Positions 46,067 to 54,445 of a stretch of DNA of 64,000 nucleotides are shown one piece after another (the first letter of the stretch is position 1; each line of letters opens with the position of its first letter). The stretch is from contig JAEZGX010000025.1 of the NCBI GenBank assembly GCA_023416735.1, forward strand, positions 124,001 to 188,000, in the 5' to 3' direction. Below the pieces are notes generated by a model that ran no database searches, had not been told where the DNA came from, and was given only the letters and a program-made list of their open reading frames with translations. A program made the translations under genes and the position numbers. Source of the stretch: Verrucomicrobiota bacterium (GTDB taxonomy: Bacteria > Verrucomicrobiota > Verrucomicrobiia > Opitutales > Opitutaceae).

Positions 46067-47124
46067 CGTCGTCGATTTCTGTTCGTGGGCGAGGATCCGC
46101 AATAAACCCCACGGGTCGTTTCGAGGCCGTTCGGATCGAGCGAGATCCGGACGAGAACTACGATCCGGAGGATTACCCATCTATCCGCACCGCATTTTTC
46201 GAGGATATCGCGGAATCCATCCTCGTTCGCAACGATAGCCCAGACGTTGGATTCGAAACTTCCCTCAACGTGTATCGGGGCTGTGAGCATGGGTGTTCAT
46301 ATTGCTTCGCCCGGCCTTTTCATGAATATTTGGGCCTTTCTGCGGGCTTGGACTTCGAAACGAAGATATTCGTCAAGATCAGGGCTCCGGAACTGCTCCG
46401 GGCTGAGCTTTCCAGGCGGTCGTGGAAACCGCAGGTGGTCGTGATGAGTGGTGTTACCGATTGCTACCAGCCAGCGGAACGGCACTTCAGGTTAACCCGC
46501 CGTTGCTTGGAAGTTTTCGCTGAGGTAAAGAATCCCGTCTCTATTATAACGAAGAACGCATTGGTTACGCGGGATATTGATCTGCTGTCGCAGTTGGCGA
46601 AGGTAAATGCGGCGCGGGTATTCATTTCGATAACAACGCTCGATCGAGAGTTGGCGCGGAGAATGGAGCCACGAGCGTCTCTGCCATTGCAGAGACTTCG
46701 TGCGATCCGCGAGCTAGCGGGGGCAGGAGTTCCTGTCGGCGTAATGGCGGCTCCAATGATCCCAGGCCTAACCGATCATGAATTGCCGAATATTCTTGAA
46801 TCAGCACGCTCCGCCGGGGCCCGCTACGCTGGCTATATCGTCCTGCGACTTCCCCATGGGGTGAAGGAGATTTTTGCAGAGTGGCTAAGCGACCACGAGC
46901 CCGGCAAAAAGGAACGGGTCCTTTCGAGAATTCGGGAGATGCGCGGAGGGAAACTATATAATTCCGCGTGGTCTGAGCGGATGACTGGCACGGGCTTTTT
47001 CGCTGAACAGCTTTCGAGATTGTTCGAAGTTTCGGTTCGGCGACTAGGCTTCGAAACCGATCCGGAGCCACTTTCGGTCACTGCATTCTTACCACCGGGG
47101 GGGCAGCAGCTCAGTTTTTTTTAG
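46060..47124 (+). CDS. Radical SAM protein (SplB-like/PA0069 family), intact island copy
   Basis: This is a 354-residue protein aligned end to end with the interrupted host gene (roughly 60% identical by eye). The cluster motif is Cys75-Cys79-Cys82 in 'YRGCEHGCSYCFARPFHEYL', with 'VMSGVTDCYQPAERHFRLTR', 'IITKNALVTRD' and 'PMIPGLTDHE' as in spore-photoproduct-lyase-like proteins. I use the GTG at 46060 because 'NTSSISVRGRG' then aligns with the host start; a GTG at 46042 is also open. The LexA-like box over the start suggests SOS control and a DNA-repair job. It can replace the gene that the island destroys. Confidence 0.88.
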   Translation: MNTSSISVRGRGSAINPTGRFEAVRIERDPDENYDPEDYPSIRTAFFEDIAESILVRNDSPDVGFETSLNVYRGCEHGCSYCFARPFHEYLGLSAGLDFETKIFVKIRAPELLRAELSRRSWKPQVVVMSGVTDCYQPAERHFRLTRRCLEVFAEVKNPVSIITKNALVTRDIDLLSQLAKVNAARVFISITTLDRELARRMEPRASLPLQRLRAIRELAGAGVPVGVMAAPMIPGLTDHELPNILESARSAGARYAGYIVLRLPHGVKEIFAEWLSDHEPGKKERVLSRIREMRGGKLYNSAWSERMTGTGFFAEQLSRLFEVSVRRLGFETDPEPLSVTAFLPPGGQQLSFF

Positions 47125-47181
47125 GGAATAGTGAATGGGCTCGGCTCGACCACGGCACGTTCTCGTCGACGTGCTTTCGAA

Positions 47182-47240
47182 GGACATGCTTCGATGGGAA
47201 TGGCTATGGTCCCAATAGGCATCGAAGGCTTGTCCGTTTT
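47182..47240 (+). terminator. Hairpin after the island radical SAM gene
   Basis: 'ggacatgcttcgatg' (47182-47196) pairs with 'catcgaaggcttgtcc' (47220-47235, one bulged base), followed by gtttt. It lies between two convergent genes and could stop transcription of the radical SAM copy. The other bases of 47125-47238 hold nothing recognisable. Confidence 0.5.
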
Positions 47241-47913
47241 ATGTCGAGGGTATGGCTTGGAAGTGAACAATGGCACCCGAACTGTGGGCTGCCATCCCGC
47301 GGTCTGTATTTATCAACCAATGCGAGGGGATCGGCGAGTGATCATCCTGACCCGAAACGAGCACCACGAGGTCGTCAGACAACCGCGTTGAGTAGGCGAC
47401 CGGATGATGGACGTGTCCTGCGAGGATAAGCTTTGGCCTCTGCCCCGTTGTATATAAAAGCTCAGGGTCACCAAAGTCATATCCGTTCGAAGTGGCGCAT
47501 GGGTTGCCTGCTGGCGGTGCATGAGTGACCAGAATATCGCCTCCCGAGGTAGGTCGTTGTCCCCAGCCGTTCACTACGAAAGTTACCTCGTTCAAGCGGA
47601 CGCTGTTGCCGTCCGTAGCGACGATATTTCCATGCCCATTGAGAGATGCCAGCCACCGTCCCTCAGCAGCGGTGTCGATGATCCCATGGGGCGCGACCCA
47701 ATGGTCATGGTTACCGGTGCATACGATCGTTTGGGCTTTCAATGCCGATAACCATGATCGAACGGCTTTGGCTTGGTCGTGTTGTCGTATGTTTGAGAAC
47801 AAGTTTAGTAGGTCGCCCGCGATTACCAGCAGGTCGAAAGCCATGCAGTTATTCGCGATCCACTCGAACCATTCATGGTTCGCGTGGATGTCTGCGGTGT
47901 GCAGGATTCTCAT
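47239..47913 (-). CDS. Calcineurin-like metallophosphoesterase
   Basis: This is a 224-residue protein with the standard metal-binding motifs 'HTADIHANHEW' (start), 'VIAGDLLN', 'CTGNHDHWVAP', 'LVTHAPP' and 'ILAGHVHHPVAY'. It starts at the ATG 47913 (product begins MRILHTADIH); the much longer open frame upstream is not coding. It is convergent with the radical SAM copy. Substrate unknown: members hydrolyse phosphodiesters in nucleotides or nucleic acids, so a role in the island's DNA processing is possible but unproven. Confidence 0.85.
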   Translation of the reverse strand: MRILHTADIHANHEWFEWIANNCMAFDLLVIAGDLLNLFSNIRQHDQAKAVRSWLSALKAQTIVCTGNHDHWVAPHGIIDTAAEGRWLASLNGHGNIVATDGNSVRLNEVTFVVNGWGQRPTSGGDILVTHAPPAGNPCATSNGYDFGDPELLYTTGQRPKLILAGHVHHPVAYSTRLSDDLVVLVSGQDDHSPIPSHWLINTDRGMAAHSSGAIVHFQAIPST

Positions 47914-48017
47914 GGGAACTATGCTATCGGCGTGATGTTCGCACGCGATGGTCAATGCGGGTTCTGCCGCCGAGCGCACGGCGCGGGGCCGGATGGACCA
48001 GGATGCGTTCGTCCGAT

Positions 48018-48416
48018 CTAGACAGGAACCCCGTGGATCATTCCCTTCACCAAATTCTCGACTTTTGCGGTGCCGACGTCGGTAGAAAGCATCGCCAGAG
48101 GCGTCCGGTTCCCCAAGAAGTCGTCTTCGGCTTCGAGCCATTCCGCGATCGCTTCGTCGGTCGTGAAAAGCTCTTTGAGAAGGTGACGGACTCGAACGAT
48201 TCGGAGAAGCCGTTCGGACTCTTCCATTGTGAAACGGTTGCCGCACTTTTCGCGTTGTGTGACCGTTCTTGGGGCGAACCGCAGGTGTTCGATAAGCTTG
48301 CTCTTGGAGATGCCGAGGGCCGTTGCGATTTCGCTCAATGAGGTGCTCGGTAGGCCTTTTTCGATAGCTCTGATTTGGGTCAACGGCGGTTTGCGTGCTA
48401 AGGCTAGAATCGACAT
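48018..48416 (-). CDS. Xre/MbcA/ParS-type antitoxin-like protein (DUF2384)
   Basis: This 132-residue protein has an N-terminal helix-turn-helix ('TSLSEIATALGISKSKLIEH') and a C-terminal toxin-binding domain ('SERLLRIVRVRHLLKELF', 'AIAEWLEAEDDFLGNRTPLA', 'MLSTDVGTAKVENLVKGMIHG'), the Xre-DUF2384 layout of RES-Xre antitoxins. The expected RES toxin gene directly downstream is missing: only 104 non-coding-looking bases follow before the phosphoesterase. It is either an orphan or a re-used DNA-binding regulator. It follows the recombinase operon by 27 bases. Confidence 0.85.
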   Translation of the reverse strand: MSILALARKPPLTQIRAIEKGLPSTSLSEIATALGISKSKLIEHLRFAPRTVTQREKCGNRFTMEESERLLRIVRVRHLLKELFTTDEAIAEWLEAEDDFLGNRTPLAMLSTDVGTAKVENLVKGMIHGVPV

Positions 48417-48443
48417 GGCAGACGCGTTTATTGAGTGTTATCG

Positions 48444-48869
48444 TCAGTAAGGGACTCCGGGAGGTTCGATCGGCTGAGGAAAAACCCGCTGTGCATGGCG
48501 AAGCTTCAACTCCAGCGACTCGCATTTTCGCTGGACCGCCAGCACCGTTGAGAGTGCCTCGGTGAGGCGTCGTCTTAGTTCGGCATTCTTCTCTTCGAGG
48601 CGAACGCGTCGGCTTGGTCCGGCTGTTTTCCCATCAGAAATGCGTAGCGCGAGGATTCGATCGCGAATCGCCGCGAAGGCACTGTCCTTGAGGGCGATCA
48701 GGGTCCGGCTGTGGCCTGCTTCAAGTGCGACCGACGAGAAGCTAATCGAAGCCCGTGCCTGGCGCCGCAGCTTTGGATGCCGCGGCCTGCCCGCCAGGAT
48801 CCTTTCGATCGCGGCGATAAAGTTTCTTTCGATGACTGCGTGCGAGCGTGTGTTTGTTCGTTTGTTCAT
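48444..48869 (-). CDS. TnpC-like small protein of the recombinase operon
   Basis: This is a 141-residue basic protein with a helical, coiled-coil C-terminal half ('RVRLEEKNAELRRRLTEAL'). Its ATG overlaps the stop of the third recombinase (ATGA), and its position as last recombinase-operon gene matches tnpC of Tn554, which sets insertion orientation and efficiency. Sequence similarity to TnpC is only in size, charge and coiled-coil, so the name is by context. Confidence 0.65.
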   Translation of the reverse strand: MNKRTNTRSHAVIERNFIAAIERILAGRPRHPKLRRQARASISFSSVALEAGHSRTLIALKDSAFAAIRDRILALRISDGKTAGPSRRVRLEEKNAELRRRLTEALSTVLAVQRKCESLELKLRHAQRVFPQPIEPPGVPY

Positions 48870-50860
48870 CTTTCCAGGGCGGCGAGAACCGCAGCCGCTT
48901 GTTTAGCCCTCGCCGCAGCTACCGAGAATTCGGCTTCTTGCCCAATCTCCTTAGCCGCAGCGTAGGCGGCTTTGTTGTCGTCCAGTCGCTTTCGCCAGAA
49001 CCACGCGTGTTCATGGTCGATTGCGAAGCACCGACACGAAAGACACACGTCGGGTGTGCGGCTGAGATAGTTCGGCTGATCATTCGCCCAGTGGCGGGTC
49101 CCACCCCGGGTATGGCATTGGGCCTCAGATGGGCGGAACTTCACTAGGCATTTTCCTTCATCCAAGAACCACAGCCGAAGGTCATGAGTAATCACCCACG
49201 CGGTTAGCTTCCTAATGCGTCCGGACCTCGATTTTGATCTACTAAGGGCTCTCAGGTTCTCGCGCTGTTCCTTCAGAAGCGCCGCTCCGCCGCCGATTGA
49301 TGGCTGTTTGCCACTCGACGCTTCGAGCAGATAACGAACGGTCTCGCTGATGCGGTATTGATCGAGTGTCTCCAACTGCGCGGCGTCGTTCTGGAGGTAA
49401 GACTGTTCGGTAACCGCCAGTGACATATGCTTAAACTGCCAGAATATCTCGGGCAGCATCGTCGGGTTCACCTTAAACACGAACTGCGCGAAGGTCGGAC
49501 GCCACTGACGGGGAAGCAGCCGGTGCTTTCCTTTTCCAAAGACGTGGTCCGAAAAGTGATCCAGTGCCACTCGGAGTTGGTCCGTGGTGGGCGGCTTTAG
49601 ATGCTCGGGATTGTGTAGGAACCCCTTGTTTCGAGGAAACAAAAACAGATTCCGGTGCCTGACTCGCCAAGGCTCCAATAGCTGTTCGAGGACGATTACC
49701 GCCCTGACTCCGTGCGGAATGTATGCAGATCCGAGCGGTCTGAGACCGATGACCCACTCGCTCGGCTCTTTTCCGGGCTTCGATTTGGCGACCCAGCCCT
49801 TAAGGTAAAATATCTCAGAAAGGCCGGAGTTCGAAAGCTTCTTTGTTATGCATCGCGGCAAACCATCGTCAGAAATCGGACCGCTTTCGAGCCCACACAA
49901 TTCGTTTGGGCGAATTCCCGTGTTGGACTGGATTGTGATTGAAGCCGCTTCGATCACGAGCCTCACGAGGTTGTAGACGGCGTAGTTAGTCGTGGGGACG
50001 CCATCTACACTTATATGATGCAACCAGGTCCCAGCGACATTGCGTATCGGCGGGTGCCACGCCTTCGCTTCCCCCGGGATGATGGAAAACTGAAATTCAG
50101 CGGCCACGGCACGCCTAGCGGCCGAGCGGCGTTGTGCGGCGGTAAGCTTCAGGCCTGTTAGGGTCGGGTGGTCATCGGCCTCATAAAGTTGTCTAAGCAG
50201 GTTTATGAGGTCGTCAGCGGGTTGGCCAAGTAGTCGGACCGCTGCATTCAGCAGAGGTATTGCCACCTCGTCTGTGATCGGCGGTGTTTGCGCTTCAATA
50301 TTGTCGGTTAAGCGCCTCGCCAACCAGTTCGCGCTGTTCGAAAATGGTTGGCGTGGTAGGTGAGGCAGCTGAGCCTGTTTGAAGTGCGGAGTGTGTAGGA
50401 AAAGCCATTCCAGCAATCTGAGCTTTCCATATACTGCGCCTTGTTTCTCCGATCGTCCATTCGTGGCATCCGCGATGTCTTGTGCGTAGTCGGCACATTC
50501 CTCCGGAGTAAGTTGGGAAATGCAGTGCATTTTCCGAGCCGCCATCCAATTCACCAAGGATCTGAGAGCGACCGCGAACGTGCTAATCGATGTGACCTTG
50601 AGATTCCTGCCGGTGAGCGGATCAGCGATGAGCCACCACAGCTGAAGTTTCATGCATAACCGGAGCGTGTTCCATTGTGCCGCGGAGAAACGCCCCCCTC
50701 CTTTTACGTCGAAGTCCCAAGACATTCTTGTCGCCGACGCCTTTTGGCCATCGGTGGGAGATGCAAACTGCCAGGTGTCGTCATCCCAGTTCGAGAACGT
50801 CGAAACCATTGTCGGATGCGCAATTGAAGTGGTGCTGTGAATCTTGTTTTCGGGCTTCAT
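48866..50860 (-). CDS. Tyrosine recombinase-like protein C (664 residues)
   Basis: This is a large phage-integrase-fold protein. Catalytic Arg I is present in 'SNTGIRPNELCGLE'; the second box is altered ('LLPRQWRPTFAQFVF', without the usual His before xxR); the last His and Tyr are seen in 'FKHMSLAVTEQSYLQND'. A Cys/His cluster near the C-terminus ('CLSCRCFAIDHEHAWFW') may bind zinc. This domain plan is that of TnpB-like partners in multi-recombinase elements. It starts one base after the preceding recombinase stop. Confidence 0.82.
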   Translation of the reverse strand: MKPENKIHSTTSIAHPTMVSTFSNWDDDTWQFASPTDGQKASATRMSWDFDVKGGGRFSAAQWNTLRLCMKLQLWWLIADPLTGRNLKVTSISTFAVALRSLVNWMAARKMHCISQLTPEECADYAQDIADATNGRSEKQGAVYGKLRLLEWLFLHTPHFKQAQLPHLPRQPFSNSANWLARRLTDNIEAQTPPITDEVAIPLLNAAVRLLGQPADDLINLLRQLYEADDHPTLTGLKLTAAQRRSAARRAVAAEFQFSIIPGEAKAWHPPIRNVAGTWLHHISVDGVPTTNYAVYNLVRLVIEAASITIQSNTGIRPNELCGLESGPISDDGLPRCITKKLSNSGLSEIFYLKGWVAKSKPGKEPSEWVIGLRPLGSAYIPHGVRAVIVLEQLLEPWRVRHRNLFLFPRNKGFLHNPEHLKPPTTDQLRVALDHFSDHVFGKGKHRLLPRQWRPTFAQFVFKVNPTMLPEIFWQFKHMSLAVTEQSYLQNDAAQLETLDQYRISETVRYLLEASSGKQPSIGGGAALLKEQRENLRALSRSKSRSGRIRKLTAWVITHDLRLWFLDEGKCLVKFRPSEAQCHTRGGTRHWANDQPNYLSRTPDVCLSCRCFAIDHEHAWFWRKRLDDNKAAYAAAKEIGQEAEFSVAAARAKQAAAVLAALER

Positions 50861-50861
50861 C

Positions 50862-52697
50862 TCATTCCATGCGAGGTAGCGGTGAGAGCGCGATATTCGC
50901 TGCCGCTCGACGGATCTTGTCCCCGCGAACCAGTGGCAACCATCGTTGTTCTATGGCGCTAAGGACTGGCACCCATACCCCCAGCCAGCGCTGAGGGGGA
51001 ACCTCGCGTTGAACCTCGATGATGCGTTCGCGCAATTGATGGAGCCGCGCCAACGCATAGGGAGAGTTGATGTCCAAGTGCGCAAGTGGACAGACGGGAC
51101 ATACCCCGTAAGCACAACACAGCTTTCCTTTCGATTGTCCTGGAATCGGGCTGTCGAACGGGTCCAGGCACCTCCATCCCGGCGTCGCGGCTCCCCGATC
51201 GCCACCCAGCGTTTCTTTTCGTGGATCGATTCGCCCGAACGTTTCGATAGCACGAGACCGCAACTCCGTTACAGATGCTATCGCTTCTTCACCTTGCCGT
51301 TGCTGAGGACCTGACCGCACCGGCGCGTAGTGGCGGTCCCTCGTCGTTTGGGTGTGACCACCGGCGGCCAAGGGAGCCCGGAGATCGCCGGGAAAGAGGT
51401 TGGCAATGTTGTCGAGTCCGGTGAATCGCAGATTGCGGAGCGTGATGTAGGGGAGTTTATGCGATTTGAAAAAGCGCCTCAGATTGTGGCGCCAGACCAG
51501 TGCGGGTTGCGCCGAGAAGCCGGTGCATCGCTTGGCCTCTCCTCCCTCTGGCACGAATAGGAACACGCGATCACGATACTCTGGGCGAGCGGACAAGCGT
51601 ATGCGACTCGTCCATTTCTCAATGAACCGGAGGAGTTGTGTCGGGTGGTAGAGGTCTTCTGCGTATGAAAAACTTCTCTGCTTTGGCGATTGTGCTCGGG
51701 CCTTGAAGGGTCTCCAGACCAACCGCCGGTCTCCCAAGACATTCTCTTCTGTGAAGTCCGACCGCTCCGCATTGAGGATGAGACTGGTGTTTCCTTGATA
51801 GTAAAATCCGAGCAACAGGACAAACGGAACTAAAAGCCTTTGACGCGGCTGGAGTGGAGTTGCCACGCGTAGGTAGCCGTGGTATTTGTTTATGGCTTCA
51901 TCCAAGTGTCTGTTCGCTGCGATAATTTTGGGGCGCTCGGGGATTACACTTGGGAAAAGTCGATTGAGCGCAGCGAGTGCCGTGGGCAGATCTTTGTAGT
52001 CTTCGGGAGATTTGGTTTCCTCGGGCAGCTTCTGCTCCGCGGCGGAGATCGATCGCCAATCTTCATGGTATTGGTTGTGAACTTCGGTAACCTCAGCAGC
52101 ACATGCGCGGAGTAGTTTTTCGAAGGCAGTTTGAGGAATGGGTTCTGTTGGTCGCGACGGGCGATTCACCCCTGACCAAGGCGCGGGTCGAATGGTGAGG
52201 TCAGGGCATAAGGCACTCCGCCATGTGCGGTGACGTCGCAGTTCACGAAGAATCTTGCGCACCACGAGGTAATGGTCGTGGCGTGTCGAAACGTGCCATT
52301 TTGCGGTCCCGTCCACTTCCGTGGTGTCCAGCCACCTAAGGAAATCGTTGACCACCGTTGTGGTAATGTCGGATAGGGCAAACGATGGGTCTGCGTTGAT
52401 CGATGAGAGATAGGCAAACCATCCTGCCGTTAGGGATACCACGACTGCACCTCGACTCCGCGGCGTCTTACCAGGAGCCCACGAAAGAAAACCGTCAATA
52501 AACGGCCGAGCGAGGTTGGGCCACCGCATCCATCGGGCGACGTTTATCGACTGCGTGCCGCCGAGGACTCGTGCGTCCCGAATGATGATATGAGAATCGC
52601 GAAGTTCGCCGAACGACAACGAAGCCGTCGACTGATCATTCCGCGATAGTTGGTCGTAGCGGAGTGGCCTGGGCATGGTCGTAGTTGGCAGTGGCAA
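50862..52697 (-). CDS. Tyrosine recombinase-like protein B (611 residues, degenerate active site)
   Basis: This protein has an integrase-like fold with 'FYYQGNTSLILNAERSDF' where box I should hold Arg, and 'ITLRNLRFTGLDN' where HxxR should be. The final 'AGGHTQTTRDRHYAPVR' keeps His and Tyr. A C-terminal Cys cluster 'CCAYGVCPVCPLAH' looks zinc-binding. It probably cannot cleave DNA alone and may be a structural partner of the canonical recombinase. It lies one base after the 455-residue gene and one before the next, so all three are co-translated. Confidence 0.78.
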   Translation of the reverse strand: MPLPTTTMPRPLRYDQLSRNDQSTASLSFGELRDSHIIIRDARVLGGTQSINVARWMRWPNLARPFIDGFLSWAPGKTPRSRGAVVVSLTAGWFAYLSSINADPSFALSDITTTVVNDFLRWLDTTEVDGTAKWHVSTRHDHYLVVRKILRELRRHRTWRSALCPDLTIRPAPWSGVNRPSRPTEPIPQTAFEKLLRACAAEVTEVHNQYHEDWRSISAAEQKLPEETKSPEDYKDLPTALAALNRLFPSVIPERPKIIAANRHLDEAINKYHGYLRVATPLQPRQRLLVPFVLLLGFYYQGNTSLILNAERSDFTEENVLGDRRLVWRPFKARAQSPKQRSFSYAEDLYHPTQLLRFIEKWTSRIRLSARPEYRDRVFLFVPEGGEAKRCTGFSAQPALVWRHNLRRFFKSHKLPYITLRNLRFTGLDNIANLFPGDLRAPLAAGGHTQTTRDRHYAPVRSGPQQRQGEEAIASVTELRSRAIETFGRIDPRKETLGGDRGAATPGWRCLDPFDSPIPGQSKGKLCCAYGVCPVCPLAHLDINSPYALARLHQLRERIIEVQREVPPQRWLGVWVPVLSAIEQRWLPLVRGDKIRRAAANIALSPLPRME

Positions 52698-52698
52698 C

Positions 52699-54066
52699 CT
52701 AGACGGGCCCTTCGCCGGGATCGGCTATGATCTGGTGAAGGTAGTCGACGGCATATTTATTCGAGACCGAAAGCTCATATTCCGCCGTCGCCTTCAGATA
52801 GATATTTAGTGTGGTGGTCAGGTGCGCGTGACCGAGTATCGCCTGAATAATTTTCCACGGCTCCGGATTTCCCAACGAGCGCTCCGCATAGTAGCGCCAA
52901 ATGGCGAAGGTGTGGCGGAGGCAATGTGGCGTGAATGTATGCGTAGTGAGTTCGGTTGGGTGTCCCGTTTGGAGATCGTAGTTGAGACGCGGACGAATGA
53001 GCCGGGCCTTCTTCACAGCCCGATTGAAGCGGTCTCTGAAAAAAGCCGGCTTGAGCGGACGACCTTGTGTTCTCGTCGCATCTCTTCCGTTCAAGAATAG
53101 CGGGGCGGAACGACTGGTCTCCGAGGCCTTGGCGACAACAGGCCTGTGCCGTTCAAGATACTGCTTCAGCTGGTGTATTACGAATGTGGGCACCGGAACG
53201 CTTCGTGGCTTGTTCCCCTTCGTTGCCGTGAGGCGAAGGTAGGCCACCCCATTCTTCGAAGATGCAATATCGTCCAGCGCGTCGACATGGGCAATGGTAA
53301 GTGAAAGGGCTTCCGAGATTCGGATCCCAGTGGTTACCATTAGATCGCAGACCAGACGGAAGGGGGTTGCCCCATGAATGCTTTTTTTATCGGTGAGTTT
53401 CGGCCCGAGCCCGTCAGCCACTTTGCGATATTCTTTCGGTGAGAAGCACCGGACCTCGCTCCAACTTGTAGTATCTCGCCTCGGCATAATTTCGTCTCGC
53501 TTCCAACCTCGCGGATATAGTCCGGCGAGATATCTGGGGCGCCCTGGTGCGGCGCTGGCGACGCCCTCGTCATCGTCAGTGATTGCGAGGTTGCAGAGCT
53601 TGTTGTGCTTCGCCCACGCATAGAACTTGATCAGGGTGGAAAGACGCCTGCGAATGGTTTGCCGTCGGAACGGGCGGTGCGTGTGCGGCGAGATGGCTAT
53701 CAGCATGCTATTCCGGTATTCTTCGACGTCGGTTTGCTCGGCGCGGTCCCAGTTCAGTCCTTTGAACGAGAGGTATTCCCACCAATCTTTCAGATCCGCC
53801 GCTATCGCGGAGGCGCTGTTCTTCCGAAGGAGTTCGCCCGGCCGACGCGCTGGTTCTCGTGTTACTCGGGCGAACCAGAAGCCAAGAAACCTAGCAACCG
53901 GCTCGATTAACTCAGGAACGGAATCCGTGAACCGAACGAGGAAGGGAAACCCGTTCGGAGCCGAATACGGCTCCAACTCAGGATCCCGTATCTGCACAGC
54001 GTTGAACAGGCGGTGCTCAATTACGGGCGCAACGAATTCCAAGGCGGTGGTCAATAGCGACCTCAC
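52699..54066 (-). CDS. Tyrosine recombinase A (455 residues, canonical active site)
   Basis: This is a phage-integrase/XerC-like recombinase. The N-terminal SAM-like DNA-binding domain is at about 55-155; the catalytic domain has Arg I in 'TTGIRISEALSLTI' (near 248), 'HCLRHTFAIW' (His380/Arg383 approx.), 'LGHAHLTTT' and the nucleophile in 'NIYLKATAEY' (near 423). All catalytic residues are present, so this is the likely enzyme that cut the host radical SAM gene. It is the first gene of the recombinase operon, about 380 bases from the right end. Confidence 0.92.
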   Translation of the reverse strand: MRSLLTTALEFVAPVIEHRLFNAVQIRDPELEPYSAPNGFPFLVRFTDSVPELIEPVARFLGFWFARVTREPARRPGELLRKNSASAIAADLKDWWEYLSFKGLNWDRAEQTDVEEYRNSMLIAISPHTHRPFRRQTIRRRLSTLIKFYAWAKHNKLCNLAITDDDEGVASAAPGRPRYLAGLYPRGWKRDEIMPRRDTTSWSEVRCFSPKEYRKVADGLGPKLTDKKSIHGATPFRLVCDLMVTTGIRISEALSLTIAHVDALDDIASSKNGVAYLRLTATKGNKPRSVPVPTFVIHQLKQYLERHRPVVAKASETSRSAPLFLNGRDATRTQGRPLKPAFFRDRFNRAVKKARLIRPRLNYDLQTGHPTELTTHTFTPHCLRHTFAIWRYYAERSLGNPEPWKIIQAILGHAHLTTTLNIYLKATAEYELSVSNKYAVDYLHQIIADPGEGPV

Positions 54067-54094
54067 CTGCCTGGCCCGCCGTGCATGTCAAGAC

Positions 54095-54116
54095 TTATTA
54101 TATCGTAAGATAATAA
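54095..54116. promoter_or_regulatory. A+T-rich dyad upstream of the recombinase operon
   Basis: Seven-base arms (ttattat/ataataa) flank a centre containing tcgta, about 30 bases upstream of the first recombinase start. It could be an operator or a recombinase arm site. The stretch 54117-54290 shows no gene or other structure. Confidence 0.45.
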
Positions 54117-54296
54117 CCAGCAAAAAGTAACGGTGTCTAAGTGCAACCCTAAAATGTCTGGTTGTCCCACTTTTATCGGGTTCTATGTCGCTTCTCTTCG
54201 CCGGATAATGATGGGCACTTGTTCCTATAGGATACGCTCGTTTCCCGCGCCGCGAATAACCTCAAAAGCAGTTTGTAGGTTTAGAGGTAGGGGGAG

Positions 54297-54392
54297 GAGG
54301 GGCTGCGCCCCTCACTCCCCCCACACCCCCCTTCTCCCCGATTCCTTTGGAATCTTTTCAAACCCCGAACCGGAGGGGAGCTTTGCTCCCCT
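54297..54392. repeat. Three tandem hairpins near the right island end
   Basis: They are gaggggc/gcccctc (54297-54313), gattcc/ggaatc followed by tttt (54340-54358, terminator-like on the plus strand), and aggggagc/gctcccct (54374-54392), with c-rich 'acaccccc' spacers. They lie just inside the right terminus and may block read-through or organise the recombination site. Confidence 0.6.
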
Positions 54393-54417
54393 ACACCCCC
54401 TCAAAGTCACGGCCAGG

Positions 54418-54445
54418 GTGAACAGTTATGTGTTAATAATATAAC
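54418..54445 (-). repeat. Right terminal inverted repeat of the island
   Basis: Read inward on the minus strand it begins GTT at 54445 and has ACTGTTCAC at positions 20-28 (54418-54426), matching the left end in sequence and spacing. Confidence 0.75.

Larger units (their letters stand above)
29814..54445. mobile_element. 24.6-kb Dnd-carrying genomic island integrated in a radical SAM gene
   Basis: Both halves of the broken gene can be joined without loss or gain of a base: '...TGC GAA CAC' (ending 54446) to 'GGC TGC GCC...' (starting 29813). The inserted DNA begins with GTT at each end, read inward, and has matched inverted termini. Next to the right end is an operon of three tyrosine recombinases and a TnpC-like protein, the kind of machinery used by Tn554-like site-specific elements. 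The cargo is a Dnd system with unusual partner genes, an XRE regulator, a phosphoesterase, an Xre-type antitoxin and an intact copy of the target gene. Base composition and codon use are visibly more A+T-rich than in the flanking genes. Confidence 0.92.

Noticed and set aside
47914..48017. Possible RES toxin next to the Xre antitoxin
   Set aside because: All three minus-strand frames are too short and lack the RES motif.
47914..48525. N-terminal extension of the phosphoesterase frame (to 428 residues)
   Set aside because: It overlaps the antitoxin gene on the same strand and is low-complexity Arg/Ser-rich; the real start is the ATG at 47913.
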